NCBI GenBank assembly: GCA_009746045.1
Contig: RPFO01000017.1
Coordinates: 580,001 to 644,000, forward strand
Source: Mesostigma viride
Taxonomy: Eukaryota > Streptophyta > Mesostigmatophyceae > Mesostigmatales > Mesostigmataceae
Length of the DNA stretch: 64,000 bases
Direction: 5' to 3'
The position numbers were made by a program, and so were the translations under genes. A model generated the notes under the pieces. That model was not told the DNA's origin. It did no database searches and saw only the letters and a program-made list of their open reading frames with translations. Below, piece by piece: positions 39,661 to 59,084 of this stretch. How positions within the stretch are numbered: position 1 is the first letter of the stretch; each line of letters begins with the position of its first letter.

Positions 39661-40690
39661 TTAATTGCTATTCTAGCCCGCTGGGGGCGTCCACATCTTG
39701 TGGTTGATCATCAGGTCCCCGCCCCTCCAGTACACCTTGGGCTTCTGGGGGTCCTGCTATGGCGGAGGTATTCCGGCCACAGGTCGCGTCGCTGCTGTTG
39801 CTGAGCGGGGGTTAGGTCGTCATCCAGCGTCCAGGTGAGGTCGTGCAACCGCTTGTGACGAGAGAGGAACCGCTGCCCATGACAGGCATGACTTGGCTAA
39901 ATTCTGAAGGCATCATCCATGGGGGCCATTATGCAGGCGCACGGCATGCGCTGGGGCCGCGTGGTAGGCTAAGCCTTACTAATCTACACTATACTGCTAT
40001 ATTTCCTAGACTGGGTTTGCTGGGGTGGCAGGGGGTGCCTGCCAGGGCTTATGGTCGACGTGGGTGACGTCCCCCCTCCAGTATATACCGGTTCCCCCCC
40101 TGCGCTTTGCCGTATCTGGAGGTAGGTTGGCCATAGCTCGCCGTCGCCGTTGTTGCTGGGCCAGGGTCAGGTCGTCGTCCAGCGTGAAGTGAGTCCCCGA
40201 GAGCGTCTTGCGGTTTTTAAGAAACAACAGCTTGTCCGCTATGTACTTAAAGGTGAGGAGCACGGGTACGTACCGGGCCAGCCTTACCCCGCGCACGGGG
40301 GAGGCGGACAGCCGACATGTGCAGCTCACCAGTAATGTGCATGGGGGCAAAAATGTCGCGCTAGCTGAAATGCCGTAAGAAGAGTTGTCGAGTCCTCACC
40401 TGCCGGCTGGTCGAAGTTCTTGACTATGACATTGTGGCTGCGCTGGGCCGGTACGGTCGGCCTCCTCGCGGAGGTCGAGGGCTTGTTGTTTAAGCTGTGC
40501 CGCGATGGTGGAGGTGGTGGAGGTGGCGTGGTGCTTGAGCAGGTCCGCCCAGGTCTGGGTGGGAGGGGCGTCGCCGCTTGGGCCAGCAGAGGTCCTAGAG
40601 AGCGAGCGAGATGAGCGAGCAAGATGTCCTACGAATGCTATCAGGACTACGCTGTCTAATCTCGTGCGAAACGCGAGGGAGACAATGTAA
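39661..40690 (-). mobile_element. Two joined ORF1 fragments of half-LINEs
   Basis: 39661-39880 is the ORF1 C-terminal end of family A (with HKMWTPPAG-type ending). 39881-40690 is a separate ORF1 copy with its stop near 40006: LLFLKNRKTLSGTHFTLDDD, DLTLAQQQRRR, VDHKPWQAPPATP, and upstream an AAQLKQQALDLREEAD-type coil. Both have frameshifts. Confidence 0.75.
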
Positions 40691-41165
40691 TTTATCAATT
40701 AATTAGGAACATAACTCCTCTCTGCGCTGGTTGTCTACTTGCCGGATAACTCCGTCGGGAGTATATCAAGGGCCCTTCTCGGGGCTATGTAGCACATAGC
40801 CCTGAGAAGGGGCATATGGCTTTTAATAATAGACTCTCGGCTACTTCCTGCAGGTGGGGGAATGTAAACTGCCACCTACTCTGGGTGCATGCACAAAGGG
40901 CACCTGTCCACCACTGTATTCAGGCACCTAGTCTAGGAGGGTAACCGACAGAGGGGGGAAGATCAGCATGGCTGTACAGAAGCTAGCTAGGGCATGGCGT
41001 CTCAGCCGGCTGAGAGTAGCTCTCTGCGTGGGCACAGCATAAATAAAGCTAGGCATCATCTGGTGTGTGGCGCATCATGGGCACACATGTACATGACTAA
41101 ATAATGCTCATAGGTCAGCTGGTATAGTGCCTGTAGTAGGCGTGCATGTACAAGGCCACGGTCTA
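40691..41165 (-). mobile_element. ORF1-only element 3' UTR and stem-loop
   Basis: 3' UTR similar to 18.8-19.4 kb and 21.3-21.7 kb, read on the minus strand. The stem-loop at 40767-40745 has loop CGAC and outer arms GATA and TATC, which differ from the other copies at both arms and still pair. Confidence 0.7.
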
Positions 41166-42155
41166 ACTATTCTACACTAAAATTAAAAATTAAATTATAA
41201 CATGCCTCCGTTGGGAGATCATGTACATAGCACATATTCCTTGATGGATGGTGGAGTGGAGAGAGCCGTGTAATCTAACTAACCTAACGCTAATCTGCCT
41301 AGTCTAGAAAAATCCTAACTACCCTACTCATCAAAACGCCTCCTCCTCTTGGGGGGAGGTGGTTTGCCCACAGGGTCGGGCCGGCGTGTGAGCCTAGCTT
41401 GACAATCTTCTGCCACCGCGTCTTGTTCTGCATGGCAGTCCAAAGAAGGGAGATCGAAAGTGGATGCGGTATTCAAACTGGGCTGGGACCAGTAGGTCAT
41501 CCAGCAACATCTGTACGTAGTTCGTGACATGTTTCCCTACCCTTTTGGCAATGCCCTTGGGGCCAGGCCATGCCAGGTCAGAATATGCCGCCCTGGCTGG
41601 CCAAGCCGCTGGGGGCCTGCCAGACCAAGGGCGGACTGGGCGGTGTCGACCTGGCTGGTGCGAGCAAGGTGTCCTACAAATGCTATCCTACGCTGTCTAA
41701 TCTCGTCCAAAATACGAGGCATGCCCTGATACAAAGACTCTAATGAGGGGCGCTTGGAAAACCCTACGTTGAGGACCTGTCGGAGCATCCTGTAAACTGT
41801 GCCGTCTAGCTTATTAGCTGCCAGTGTGGGTGTGAGTGTCCACGCCTCGCCGCCATACGTGAGCACCGTGAGGACGAGGACCTTGAAGAGCATGCGCTTG
41901 CGATGCATGCTCGCCCAGGCCCTTGAAGCGCCAGTAGGTGTTGAGCGAACGAAGCCTAGCCCAGGCCAGGCCGATGCGGATGTCCACATCGTCGGCGGTG
42001 TCAGGGAGCCAGCTCCCCAACAGTTTGAAGCGATCGCGGAACGGGACCTCCGTCCCGTCGAGCAGGCGCGGCAGAGGCGGGGTGCTAAAGGCCCCAATCA
42101 CCATCGCCTCAGTTTTGACACTAATCTCCAACCCCACCGCCTGCGCCTCCATTCT
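41166..42155 (-). mobile_element. RT-bearing LINE, 3' part
   Basis: Starts within the RT ORF (EAQAVGLEISVKTEAMVIGA, LLDGTEVPFRDRFKLLGSW) and continues through KVLVLTVLTYGGEAWTL and QRRIAFVGHLARTSQVD to the KPPPPKRRRRFDE stop near 41327. The stem-loop is at 41224-41200. This is the best-preserved C-terminal copy and serves as the reference for the interrupted one at 33.5-38.5 kb. Confidence 0.85.
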
Positions 42156-42485
42156 ACATACTACTGCTGTATTCCCCTATAAGCTGGGGCGTCTGGAGTC
42201 GCTGGGGCCGCAGTGGTCGCGGGGTTCGATTGCTTGATTGATTGAATTCGCATGCCAGGGCTTGTGGCCGACGTAGATGGCCGCCCCCTTAATTCCAGTA
42301 CACCGGCTTCCCCCCCGTGGTCTGCCGGAGCTGGAGGTAGGTCGGTCATAGCTCCCGTCGCCGTTGTTGCATGCTGCGCCAGGGTCAAGTCGTCATCCAA
42401 GGTGAAGGGAGTCTTCTCGAGCTGCTTGTCGTGTCTGAGAAAAGAAATCTTGTCCGATGGGCTCTTAACGATGAGAAGAAGCGGA
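42156..42485 (-). mobile_element. ORF1-only element, ORF1 C-terminus and start of 3' UTR
   Basis: SPSDKISFLRHDKQLEKTPF and TLDDDLTLAQ are in one frame, with the rest of the ORF1 end in other frames. It is truncated at both ends. Confidence 0.65.
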
Positions 42486-43848
42486 AGACCATATATAGCA
42501 CATAATCGCAAGAAGAGGGAGACCATATATAGCACGTTCTGGACATTGCTGGTGGGTGGGGGTGAACAATGCCGCGAAAAACTACCTAAGCTAACTCGAT
42601 CTGTGTATATAGCTGCCATGAATATTATACATGTAAGCTGTAATTTGTGTAATGCATACTTTAACTATCTACAGCCCAGTATTTCGTATCGATCCATGCA
42701 AGCACCTTGGATTTAGCTTGATATATCGGATCACCCTTGTACATATGTGTATGTGATCAAATGATCAGGTCCATGAAAAAATCATCGATCTTTAACGATC
42801 GTCCATGCACCTGCTGGTTGTAGATGGTTAATATCGCAGCATGCACCCATGCATGGAGTATAGCGTACGAGTTTTAATTCATTAATGGAGTATAGCATCT
42901 AGTATGCCTAAAGAGGCATGGGCACACGCCGGCCATATCGTGCTGGCCTATAAATGTTTGCGCCCTGCCATTCTTTTGCCAGAACATATATAGATGAGTA
43001 GTTTCGTGCGCAAACCATGTGCAAAGCACGGGTCTGCATGGAAGGCATGGCGCACTGATTGTCAAGGACAAGCTGCCACACTTGGACATCACCCCTTCTA
43101 AGTGCAGCATCTACTCCACGGTCTAACAGTGTACCATTTACATGGCAGTGAAATGCTAGGCCATGCCCCATCTTTGTTGCAGCCTATGCACATATGGTTG
43201 TCTCATTGTTATGCTGAGATGGAGAAACTGAAAGCCGTCAGGGCAAAGCCTGCGCCAGTTTGTCAGCTGCCTGGCAGGTAGTTCACTTTGTCATCAGATG
43301 CACAGGTGACCATCCCAAAATAATCCCAATGCGGTACACATCCTCATTCCTGAGGCACCTGGCAGGACCGGACAAGCAGGAAGTCCAGCATGTCTTGGGT
43401 CCCCCACTCTGCACGGTGGCCCGACAACCAAAGAAAACTTGCATAGTGAGCCTGGAGACACAACACTAGCAAGCCATTCATTCAATATCACACGAAGATC
43501 TAAAGCAATGAAAAATGTAGAAATATAATGCCTCATTCATATGGGTGCTGCCATGGTCGCAGGCCCAAGACATGCATAATCCACCAAGCCCGCCCTTACC
43601 CACCTGGTCTAGGCAGGACCGAATTCACTTCCTGGTGCATGTGGATTGCTAGGCCAGTACATGTGTTGTGCCTTGGGATCAGCCAAGCGATTTAAAGTAC
43701 AATTACAGGATGCAGGATGTGCTCATTGTAAACATGGCGGCACAAGGCAGGACAACACGATCTCCTCCCGCCACCAGTCCGCCTGCTTGATGCGGACCAG
43801 AAAAGTCGCTGCTTATCAACAAATGCATGATCTACTATGTCCCCTCAC
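42486..43848. other. Intergenic or ankyrin 3' region
   Basis: No repeat was recognised. A possible last ankyrin exon on the minus strand (acceptor gcag near 43260-43270, then a short frame to a stop) fits the required phase, but it is too short to call. Confidence 0.35.
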
Positions 43849-44957
43849 CATTGGCGTAGTCCACGGCGGTTCCCCGGTCTGACGACTGGGCGTGGATGTC
43901 GGCACCCGCATCCAGTAGCATCTGTGCCACCTGCCAGGGGGGGCAGCAGCAGGTCAAGGCAAGCAGCAAGGCGAGCAGCAAGGCAAGCAGCAAGGCAGGC
44001 AGCAAGGCAAGCAGCAAGGCAAGCAGCAAGGCAGGCAGCAAGGCAGGCAGCAAGGCAGGCAGCAAGGCAGGCAGCAAGGCAGGCAGCAAGGCAGGCAGCA
44101 AGGCAGGCAGCAAGGCAGGCAGCAAGGCAGGCAGCAAGGCAGGCAGCAAGGCAGGCAGCAAGGCAGGCAGCAAGGCAAGCAGCAAGGCAAGCAGCAAGGC
44201 AGGCAGCAAGGCAAGCAGCAAGGCAAGCAGTGGCCAGGAGCACCATAAGCCAGAAACGTTACTAAGTATCTCATGCATACTGGCATCCCTGGAGTTCCAC
44301 AACCGAGGCTCCACCTTGCATGGAATGGTAACCACTAGGGCATGCCGCACGGACGCAGCCACTGAGGTAAGGGCTAGAGAGGTAAACAAGCGGTAAGGGC
44401 CCCAGAGGTTTAAAAGGGGCAAGGGCTACGGCCAGCCATGGAGTGCGCCGTTCCGCTTTGTGTCCCAGGGGTCTCAATCGCACCAGGTCCGTAACCACAA
44501 CGTCATAACCCTCCCTGCTCATACTTATGTTCTTATCTCAAAGCACCTACTCAGACATCTTGACGCCCTTATTCACTGACGTACCTGAATATCGTACCTC
44601 GAGGTCCGTACTTACTTACCTCAGTGCACTCAGTGACTTCCTACCTCAAAGTCATACCTCGAGCTATTGACTTACCCCAATGTCGTCGGTCATGGCCGCA
44701 AACTGCAGGCTGGTGTTGCCCGAGTCATTCCTCGCGTCCACTTGCGCGCCCGCGTCCAGCAGCAGGCGCACCAGTTGCGGGTGGCGGTAGTACGCGGCCA
44801 GGTGGAGGCACGTCCAGCCGCCGCGTGCACTGCTGTGCTGGTTGACCAGCTCCGCCACGCTGGCCCCTGAGGAGGCGAGGAAGGCCTTCACTTTCTGCTC
44901 GTCCCCCGCCTTGACGGCGTCCTGATACGCCCACAGTTGAATAGCCCGCATGTGCAA
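43849..44957 (-). CDS. Ankyrin-repeat protein (two exons seen, 3' incomplete)
   Basis: Exon 44957-44676 (94 codons) joins in phase 0 to exon 43930-43849, which ends in phase 1 before a GTGAGG donor; at least one further exon is therefore expected. Ankyrin repeats are plain: GGWTCLHLAAYYRHPQLVRL then LLDAGAQVDARND, and SGNTSLQFAAMTDDIGVAQM then LLDAGADIHAQ. The N-terminus (LWAYQDAVKAGDEQKVKAFL) is a degenerate repeat. Ankyrin repeats mediate protein binding; no partner can be inferred. ATG44957 is preceded by an AT-rich leader, so it may be the true start. The 12-bp minisatellite in the intron begins about 20 bp upstream of the second exon's acceptor. Confidence 0.75.
43951..44229. repeat. 12-bp minisatellite in the ankyrin intron
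   Basis: About 23 units of GGCAGGCAGCAA with A/G variants. All six frames are open through the array, which creates spurious ORFs on both strands. Confidence 0.95.
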
Positions 44958-47454
44958 TTACACTTATTTTTTAAAGTTAATTACTCAAACAGTTTGCACC
45001 CCGTGGCCCTCTCAACGGAGGCACCAGAATGAGTGAAAGAACGAATACTTATGCTATCCGAGTTATGGATCCCATCATGGAGTCACAGTGCATGGTGAAG
45101 CGCTGGCTGACAAGTACAATCCATCCTGATGATAACTCATTACGCCAGAGACTCGCCATCCGTGACATCTTCCAGGGACTAAGGAATGGACCTCCTTGAG
45201 AAGGGTAGCCCTTGCGTAGCATAGTATGAGGTTTACCGGAACTTGAAACAGCATGCCTTGTGAGACGCCGGCTGGCAAATTCAAGCATGGCGATAAGCTA
45301 TCAGCCGCGGACTCACCATCAGTGACTCGATGTTCACCGCTGCCGAGTTTCTAGTTACGGCACGTCTGCTTGGCCGCGAGCGCGTGTATTGGCGGTTTAG
45401 ATGCCGGCTGGGCGCATGCAGCTTGGAAAACCACCCGGTAACAAAAGCTGATTGCGGGCAAGCTGTGGAGCTCACTCGAACTGCGCTCCTCACTATGTGA
45501 TCAGCCGAAGAAGGATGTAAACCGGCAGCTTGAGCGTACGTTGCGCATAAATGACTCCGCACGGCGGATTGGACCAGTAGGTAACACATTCTTTTACCCT
45601 CGTTGATAAGCAGCGATTGCGCCCTGATATTTACCCGGGTTTTCAGCTCATTACGAAAGGGCTGGGCAAGAGCCACACTTCAAATTAACTCGAGCTGCGC
45701 ACTCGATGTGCGCCCCGGCGATGGAGCCGAAATTGATTGCAATCCACGTCACGTGCGTCGGGTGCATGAAGCAATCAGCTGCTGCTTCTGGACAGGAGGG
45801 GTGGCATCCATGCAGCCAAGGGTCCGCGGTCACAAAAAACCACCACCGGACAAAAAAGGCCGGGCCCGCGGTCCAACCATGACGCGTGGACCGCAACCGG
45901 CACCCAACGCTGCTGGTACCACGGTAGCGCCGTGGTACCCGCCGGCCGCCGCCGGCAAGCAAGAGCCGGTACCATGGTTACCCCCTCGTACTCCTATTTG
46001 CGGTAACTATCCTTACTATACCCACTAAAGTGAACTTTCTACTACTATTCTGCTCTCTCCGTACTCCAGTATTCTGCCACGTGGCAACTCAACAACCCTC
46101 AAAACAAACTGACCCACATGCCGGCACACGTGGCATGCGCCTGCCTGTTCAAGGTCAGTGATGGTCATTCAAGTTCAACTTTGCACGTGGCAGGCCTGCA
46201 CAGGTACAGTACCTACAACACTATCCACGTGGCATACTTCTACTGGTCCATAGCTACCACCGCGGTCCTGAGCCAACCCGGCGTGATGTACAGCCCTGGT
46301 CTAACATATTACACGTGGCAGATTTCTAAGTACTGGGCTGTAGTAAAACCACGGTTCTGATCACCCAGGGTCCACGAACCGCCACCGGCAAGTTTTAGAC
46401 CCTCAAACCCCGCGGTTAACCATGGGCCCCGCGAAAATCCACCACCATCAGCCCCTGGGACAACCCTCTCTGGTACCGCAGTTCCAGAAAATTTTGCCCG
46501 GGCATGCCACCCCTCCTCACAACTTTATGGAGGCTTTATGGACGTCACCCGACTACGCAGACATTACCTGGCTGTCGGCGACACTCCCGGAGCATGAGTG
46601 TGTATGGAGGGGGGAGGGGGGCGGGGTTAGAACGCCCCCTCCCTACCCCAAAAACTGGGGGCGGGGGGTAAAGGGTCGGACCCCCCCACACACACACAGA
46701 GAGAAAATGGGTGGGTGGGGTGGGGATGCACAACCCCCCCCTCCCCCCCTGAAAAAAAAGGGGGGGGGGGGGGGGGGGGTCGCCAGCCAAATTCTTTTTT
46801 TTGGCTAAGGGAGCGGGTCCAAGAATGTACATCCGTCGCACCCATTCTCCTAGCCCTATGAATTATGATGGTAGGCTGAGCACAGCACCTCCAAATTCAG
46901 CCATTTGTGGCATTGGAATTAACTTGGTTAGACAATACCTACTTATTAGCCAATCACATTGGACAACTCATACCTTCACCGGCCATACATACGGCTAACT
47001 CGCCCTCCTGCCAAACGTGGCATGTTGACTGTCCCGCCGTCATCATCCTCCGGGTTATCAGACTGCAGCCGCACATGATCATCGTCGTCGAAGACTGACC
47101 GGTCGGCGTTGAGGCCGACATGATGAAGAGGGATGAGTGAGCGGCAGTGGCCAGCCCGGAGGCAGTCGGTGATGAGCGGCCGCCCCTCCGCACCCCTTTT
47201 TGAGTTCTTGATGAGCGACAGCAGTTCGAGTGAGCTGCAGAGCCCGGGAGCATATCCCGCCTTCAAAAGTGCTCAGGAGAATTCCCGCTTTGTAGCAATT
47301 CCTGCGCTGTTCCCGCGGTGAACCCCAATTGAAATTTAATTTGTTTGGTCGGGGATCAAGACCCCCCGGCCACCTCCCCACACCCTGGAAAACGGGGGGG
47401 CGGGGGGTGGTATACACATGCCGGCTCCGGGAGTGGCGCGGACTGTCAGCCAGT
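44958..47454. other. Intergenic with clustered ACGTGGCA motifs
   Basis: No gene recognised. A perfect 10-bp inverted repeat lies at 45915-45939 (GGTACCACGG, 5-nt loop). Five ACGTGGCA motifs lie at 46079-46320. C/G homopolymer tracts lie at 46735-46780. Confidence 0.5.
46079..46320 (+). promoter_or_regulatory. Five ACGTGGCA (G-box-like) motifs
   Basis: Exact 8-mers start at 46079, 46128, 46185, 46227 and 46313. ACGTGGC is the core of plant ABRE/G-box sites bound by bZIP factors. No adjacent gene was found, so function is unproven. Confidence 0.35.
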
Positions 47455-47548
47455 TACAGTCATTCACGCCTTAAGTTGTGTTTACGCCGTCAGTTGGGTC
47501 GAATAGGATTTCGGTATTCTAATTTCAAAGTAGTTCATAGCAGTATGT
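47455..47548 (+). mobile_element. Partial copy of the 15.6-kb MITE
   Basis: Starts TACAGTCATTCACGCCTTAA and matches the reverse complement of 15796-15700 with scattered differences. The other end is not present. Confidence 0.6.
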
Positions 47549-47811
47549 TTATCAAGGAGACAACCAGCAGTTTATGAAGTGAGACAACTATGCATGGACG
47601 CATGGCGATCTAGTGTATCTTTAGTTAAACTTAGTAGAATTAGGTAGAGCAATTCATGCAGCCTGAGTACAACAATTGCCAGATTGATGTTCAGAGGTCC
47701 GACCGCCGCAATATTTTATTTATGCTTGAAAGTTGACAGTCTGAACACCAGTTGTGCTCTGACAGGGAGTCCACTGTAGTTAGTAAGTATGTACGTACGT
47801 ACGTAAGTACT

Positions 47812-49588
<1,777 letters not shown>

Positions 49589-50547
49589 AAAGTTAGTAAC
49601 GAGTTAGTTAGTGACCCTCCTCTTGCTGGACGGCAGCCCCGACCCCCCGGCGACTCGCTTCAAGCTCCTTGGCAGCTGGCTTCCCTCCACGTACTGCCGA
49701 CGACATCAACACCCGCATTGGCCAGGCCTGGGCGGCCCTCCGCCGCCTCGACAGGTTCTGGACCTGCCGCTACCTTCAGGAGTGAGCGACGCAAGCGCAT
49801 TCTGTTCAAGGCCCTTGTCCTCAGCATCCTCCTTTATGGCTGCGAGGCGTGGACCCTGGACCAGGCGCTGAGCCAGCAGCTTGACGGCACCATCACTCTT
49901 ATGCTCCGTCATATCCTCGGCGTCCGCTAGCCTACCAAGAACGCCGCACCCGGGCCGAGCTCTACTGCGAGCTCCCTCTTGTCACCCATACCATCCGACA
50001 CCGCCGCCTCCTCTTCAATTGCCGGCCATCTTGCCCGCACAGACCAGGTGAATACCGATGTGGGCCCTGCCGCGGGGGGCTTAAGACGGGCCAACCAGGT
50101 AGACACCTCCTCCTATGGCAGGGTCCCCTTGTCCCATCGCAACCCACTGGCAAGCTTGCGCGCGCCGGGCACCGGCGCGGCGCGACCCGGACCTATGTGA
50201 CACAACTGCTTGAAGATGTGCACAGGGCTTCCCGGCGGGACTATCCGTACTCCGCGCCCGCATGATTGACTTGATCGCAGAAATGGGCTGCCATCTGCGA
50301 TAAGCACCTTCCTGAGGGGTATGCCCCGCGCGGCCCGGCGGTGCTAGCCAGGGTAGAAGTCCGCAGGTGGACGGGTTATTGGTCCTGAGGATAGCCGCTA
50401 CACTACCGTCTCGTCTGCCATTACAGTAGAGGACAGCTCGGATGAGGATTACATCCCCATCTAGTGCTTAACGGTTGGGGGATGATGCAGACGATATTTG
50501 TTTAAACTTTTGTGTAATTATTTTTCTAATAAGATTAGCATAGTACT

Positions 50548-50558
50548 CAGTGGCATGC
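50548..50558. repeat. 11-bp target-site duplication (left)
   Basis: CAGTGGCATGC, repeated exactly at 50861-50871. Confidence 0.9.
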
Positions 50559-50860
50559 TTAAATATTTAGTTATGCTGTGCCCATGCAGGGAGTAGCTCT
50601 CTGCTGAGACGCCATGCCCTAGCTTCTTTGTATAGATATGCTGATCTTCCCCCCCATGACAGGCTCCCCCTTCGCTGGGCATAGCTTGAAGATCATGGGG
50701 ATGCACGTGCCCCAGGGTGCACCTAGAGCAAGGGTCCTTTACATCCCCACCCTTGCAGGAAGTAGCTTAGGATGTATGATAGGCCATATGCCCCCTCTCA
50801 AGGGCTATGTGCTACATATACTCCCAACGGAGTTATGTTACAATTCAATTCAATTCAATT
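50559..50860 (+). mobile_element. ORF1-only element 3' end, 302-bp insertion
   Basis: 3' UTR nearly identical to 21410-21760, with the stem-loop at 50814-50838 and an (AATTC)n tail. A perfect 11-bp duplication flanks it. The insertion landed inside the 3' hairpin of the (TTAC)-tailed LINE. Confidence 0.88.
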
Positions 50861-50871
50861 CAGTGGCATGC
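50861..50871. repeat. 11-bp target-site duplication (right)
   Basis: Second copy of CAGTGGCATGC. Confidence 0.9.
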
Positions 50872-50984
50872 CTTTGCGCATATGACACGCAAGTACTTAC
50901 TTACTATGCGATCACATACACTTTTCGGACTATGGGTTAAGTTAGCGAGTTAGTCTGTAAGTTAGTGAGTTAGTAAGTATGCAA

Positions 50985-51276
<292 letters not shown>

Positions 51277-51761
51277 GCAAGTGCTTGAACATGCACTCAA
51301 GGCATACCACGTGCGGGGTAGCCCATGAGGTACTTTTCTACGTGAATATACTACACCCGCAAAGGCAAGCCCACAACATGTAGGTCTACCGCACAACAAT
51401 TTACATGTAGGTCTACCGCATTATGTAAGCATTTAGCTGGTTTTCTCATTTTCTCGCATACAAACTCTTTTGTTACATCTGTAAATTTTTATACTAGAAT
51501 AGTTGCCTCATTAATTATAGTATCTGTCTCCCTCCATGCAGGTTTAATTCCTACACGCTTCAGCGCAACCGCGGCCGGGAATACACAAGCTCCCAAAGCT
51601 CAAGACATGTCTCCGGATCTAGCAAATACCAGCCGCACAGTTGAATCTTGCAGTGGCAATTTGTGGCTGCCACTGCACTGCCGCAACACGCTGACCAAGC
51701 CACGCATAGTGCCAGAAATATATTCTGGCCTGCGCTGGTTGTCTCCTTGATATTCCTAGTT

Positions 51762-58134
<6,373 letters not shown>

Positions 58135-59084
58135 TGCTACGGAAGGGAATCGTCGATGCGCACACGAGGCTCGAGGACGTGTACTTAACGGCACACCATG
58201 GCACAAATATTACAAATCAGGATACGATCCGGACTTGTTGAGGAGAAAGCGGCCGAACCAAGCCCAGTGTAATTATGTACCGTCCGGTGTGGAGGTCAAC
58301 GGAGCAAATCGATTGCTACTCGAGCACTACTGTCGCTGCCAGCTACGCAGTGCGCACTTGCGCTGTCTGGACTGCGGTGTTCATGTTGCTGTGGCAGGAC
58401 AGTGCTGCCGTCTGCTGCCAAGCGAGCAGGATGACATCGGCACTAGCGGGTATGCTACGTGGCGCCACTCCAGCTGCCCGCGGCTGACAGCCTAAGCTCG
58501 ACATTCGCAGGGGACCAGGACACCCGGACAGCACCCGGAGAGGCCAGAGGGACCGTAAAATTGTGGCTTCCATGAGCGCAAAAACAAGTTCATGATCACG
58601 TGCGAATTCTAAACGCGGATTTTGTTGCCGGAATAGTAATTGGACGTGGCAATCCTTCACATTTCACTCCGCATTTCTTCCCTGTAACGGCGAAGGGTTC
58701 CCGATGCTTCTCATTCTTCCGATGTAAGAGTGGCGATGTGCCAGGCTACTTTGCCAGCTGTATGTTTCTAATACGTGGGTCATGACCGTGGATGCAGACC
58801 TAAGCATTAACATTTCTTCCGAGGCTTTCTTATTTGCTATATATGGGGCATGGAATCCGGGCATCAAAAATCATGTCGCGTGGTGCTGTTCTAGAGGCAA
58901 CATCGAGTCCCCTTAAGGGCTAGGAATGGCCATACCGTTCTGCGAGGGAAACCAATAGCAGGACTAATCGCGTCCTCCGGGGACATTCGACCCCTATCCC
59001 CCGCTTCACGAGGAAGCCTGCCACGACCTTCCAGACAGTCACACCATACCGACGTGAGGAAATTCTGGCCGATGAGATTGCCAG
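58135..59084. other. Divergent intergenic region
   Basis: About 950 bp between the head-to-head WD40 and methyltransferase genes. It should hold both promoters. No motif was assigned with confidence. Confidence 0.5.

Larger units (their letters stand above)
49606..50905 (+). mobile_element. (TTAC)-tailed LINE, RT C-terminal part and 3' end
   Basis: Coding pieces in changing frames: FKLLGSWLPSTYCRR, RKRILFKALVLSILLYGCEAW and TITLMLRHILGVR. A Ser/Asp-rich end (EDSSDEDYIPI) precedes a stop near 50463. The 3' UTR runs to the AGTACT-bounded hairpin, interrupted by the insertion 50559-50860, and finishes CGCAAGTACTTACTTAC near 50905. The 5' end abuts the (AAGT)n array. Confidence 0.75.

Noticed and set aside
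42908-43171. Possible additional ankyrin exon (VDAALRRGDVQVWQLVLDNQ)
   Set aside because: Only vaguely ankyrin-like, with no acceptor in the required phase found upstream.
43835-44422. ORFs of LPALLPALL, ACLAACLA or GSKAGSKA repeats on both strands
   Set aside because: The 12-bp minisatellite is open in all six frames; only the short ankyrin exon at 43849-43930 is real.
46422-46808. 128-codon plus-strand ORF
   Set aside because: Driven by G- and C-homopolymer tracts; no protein-like pattern.
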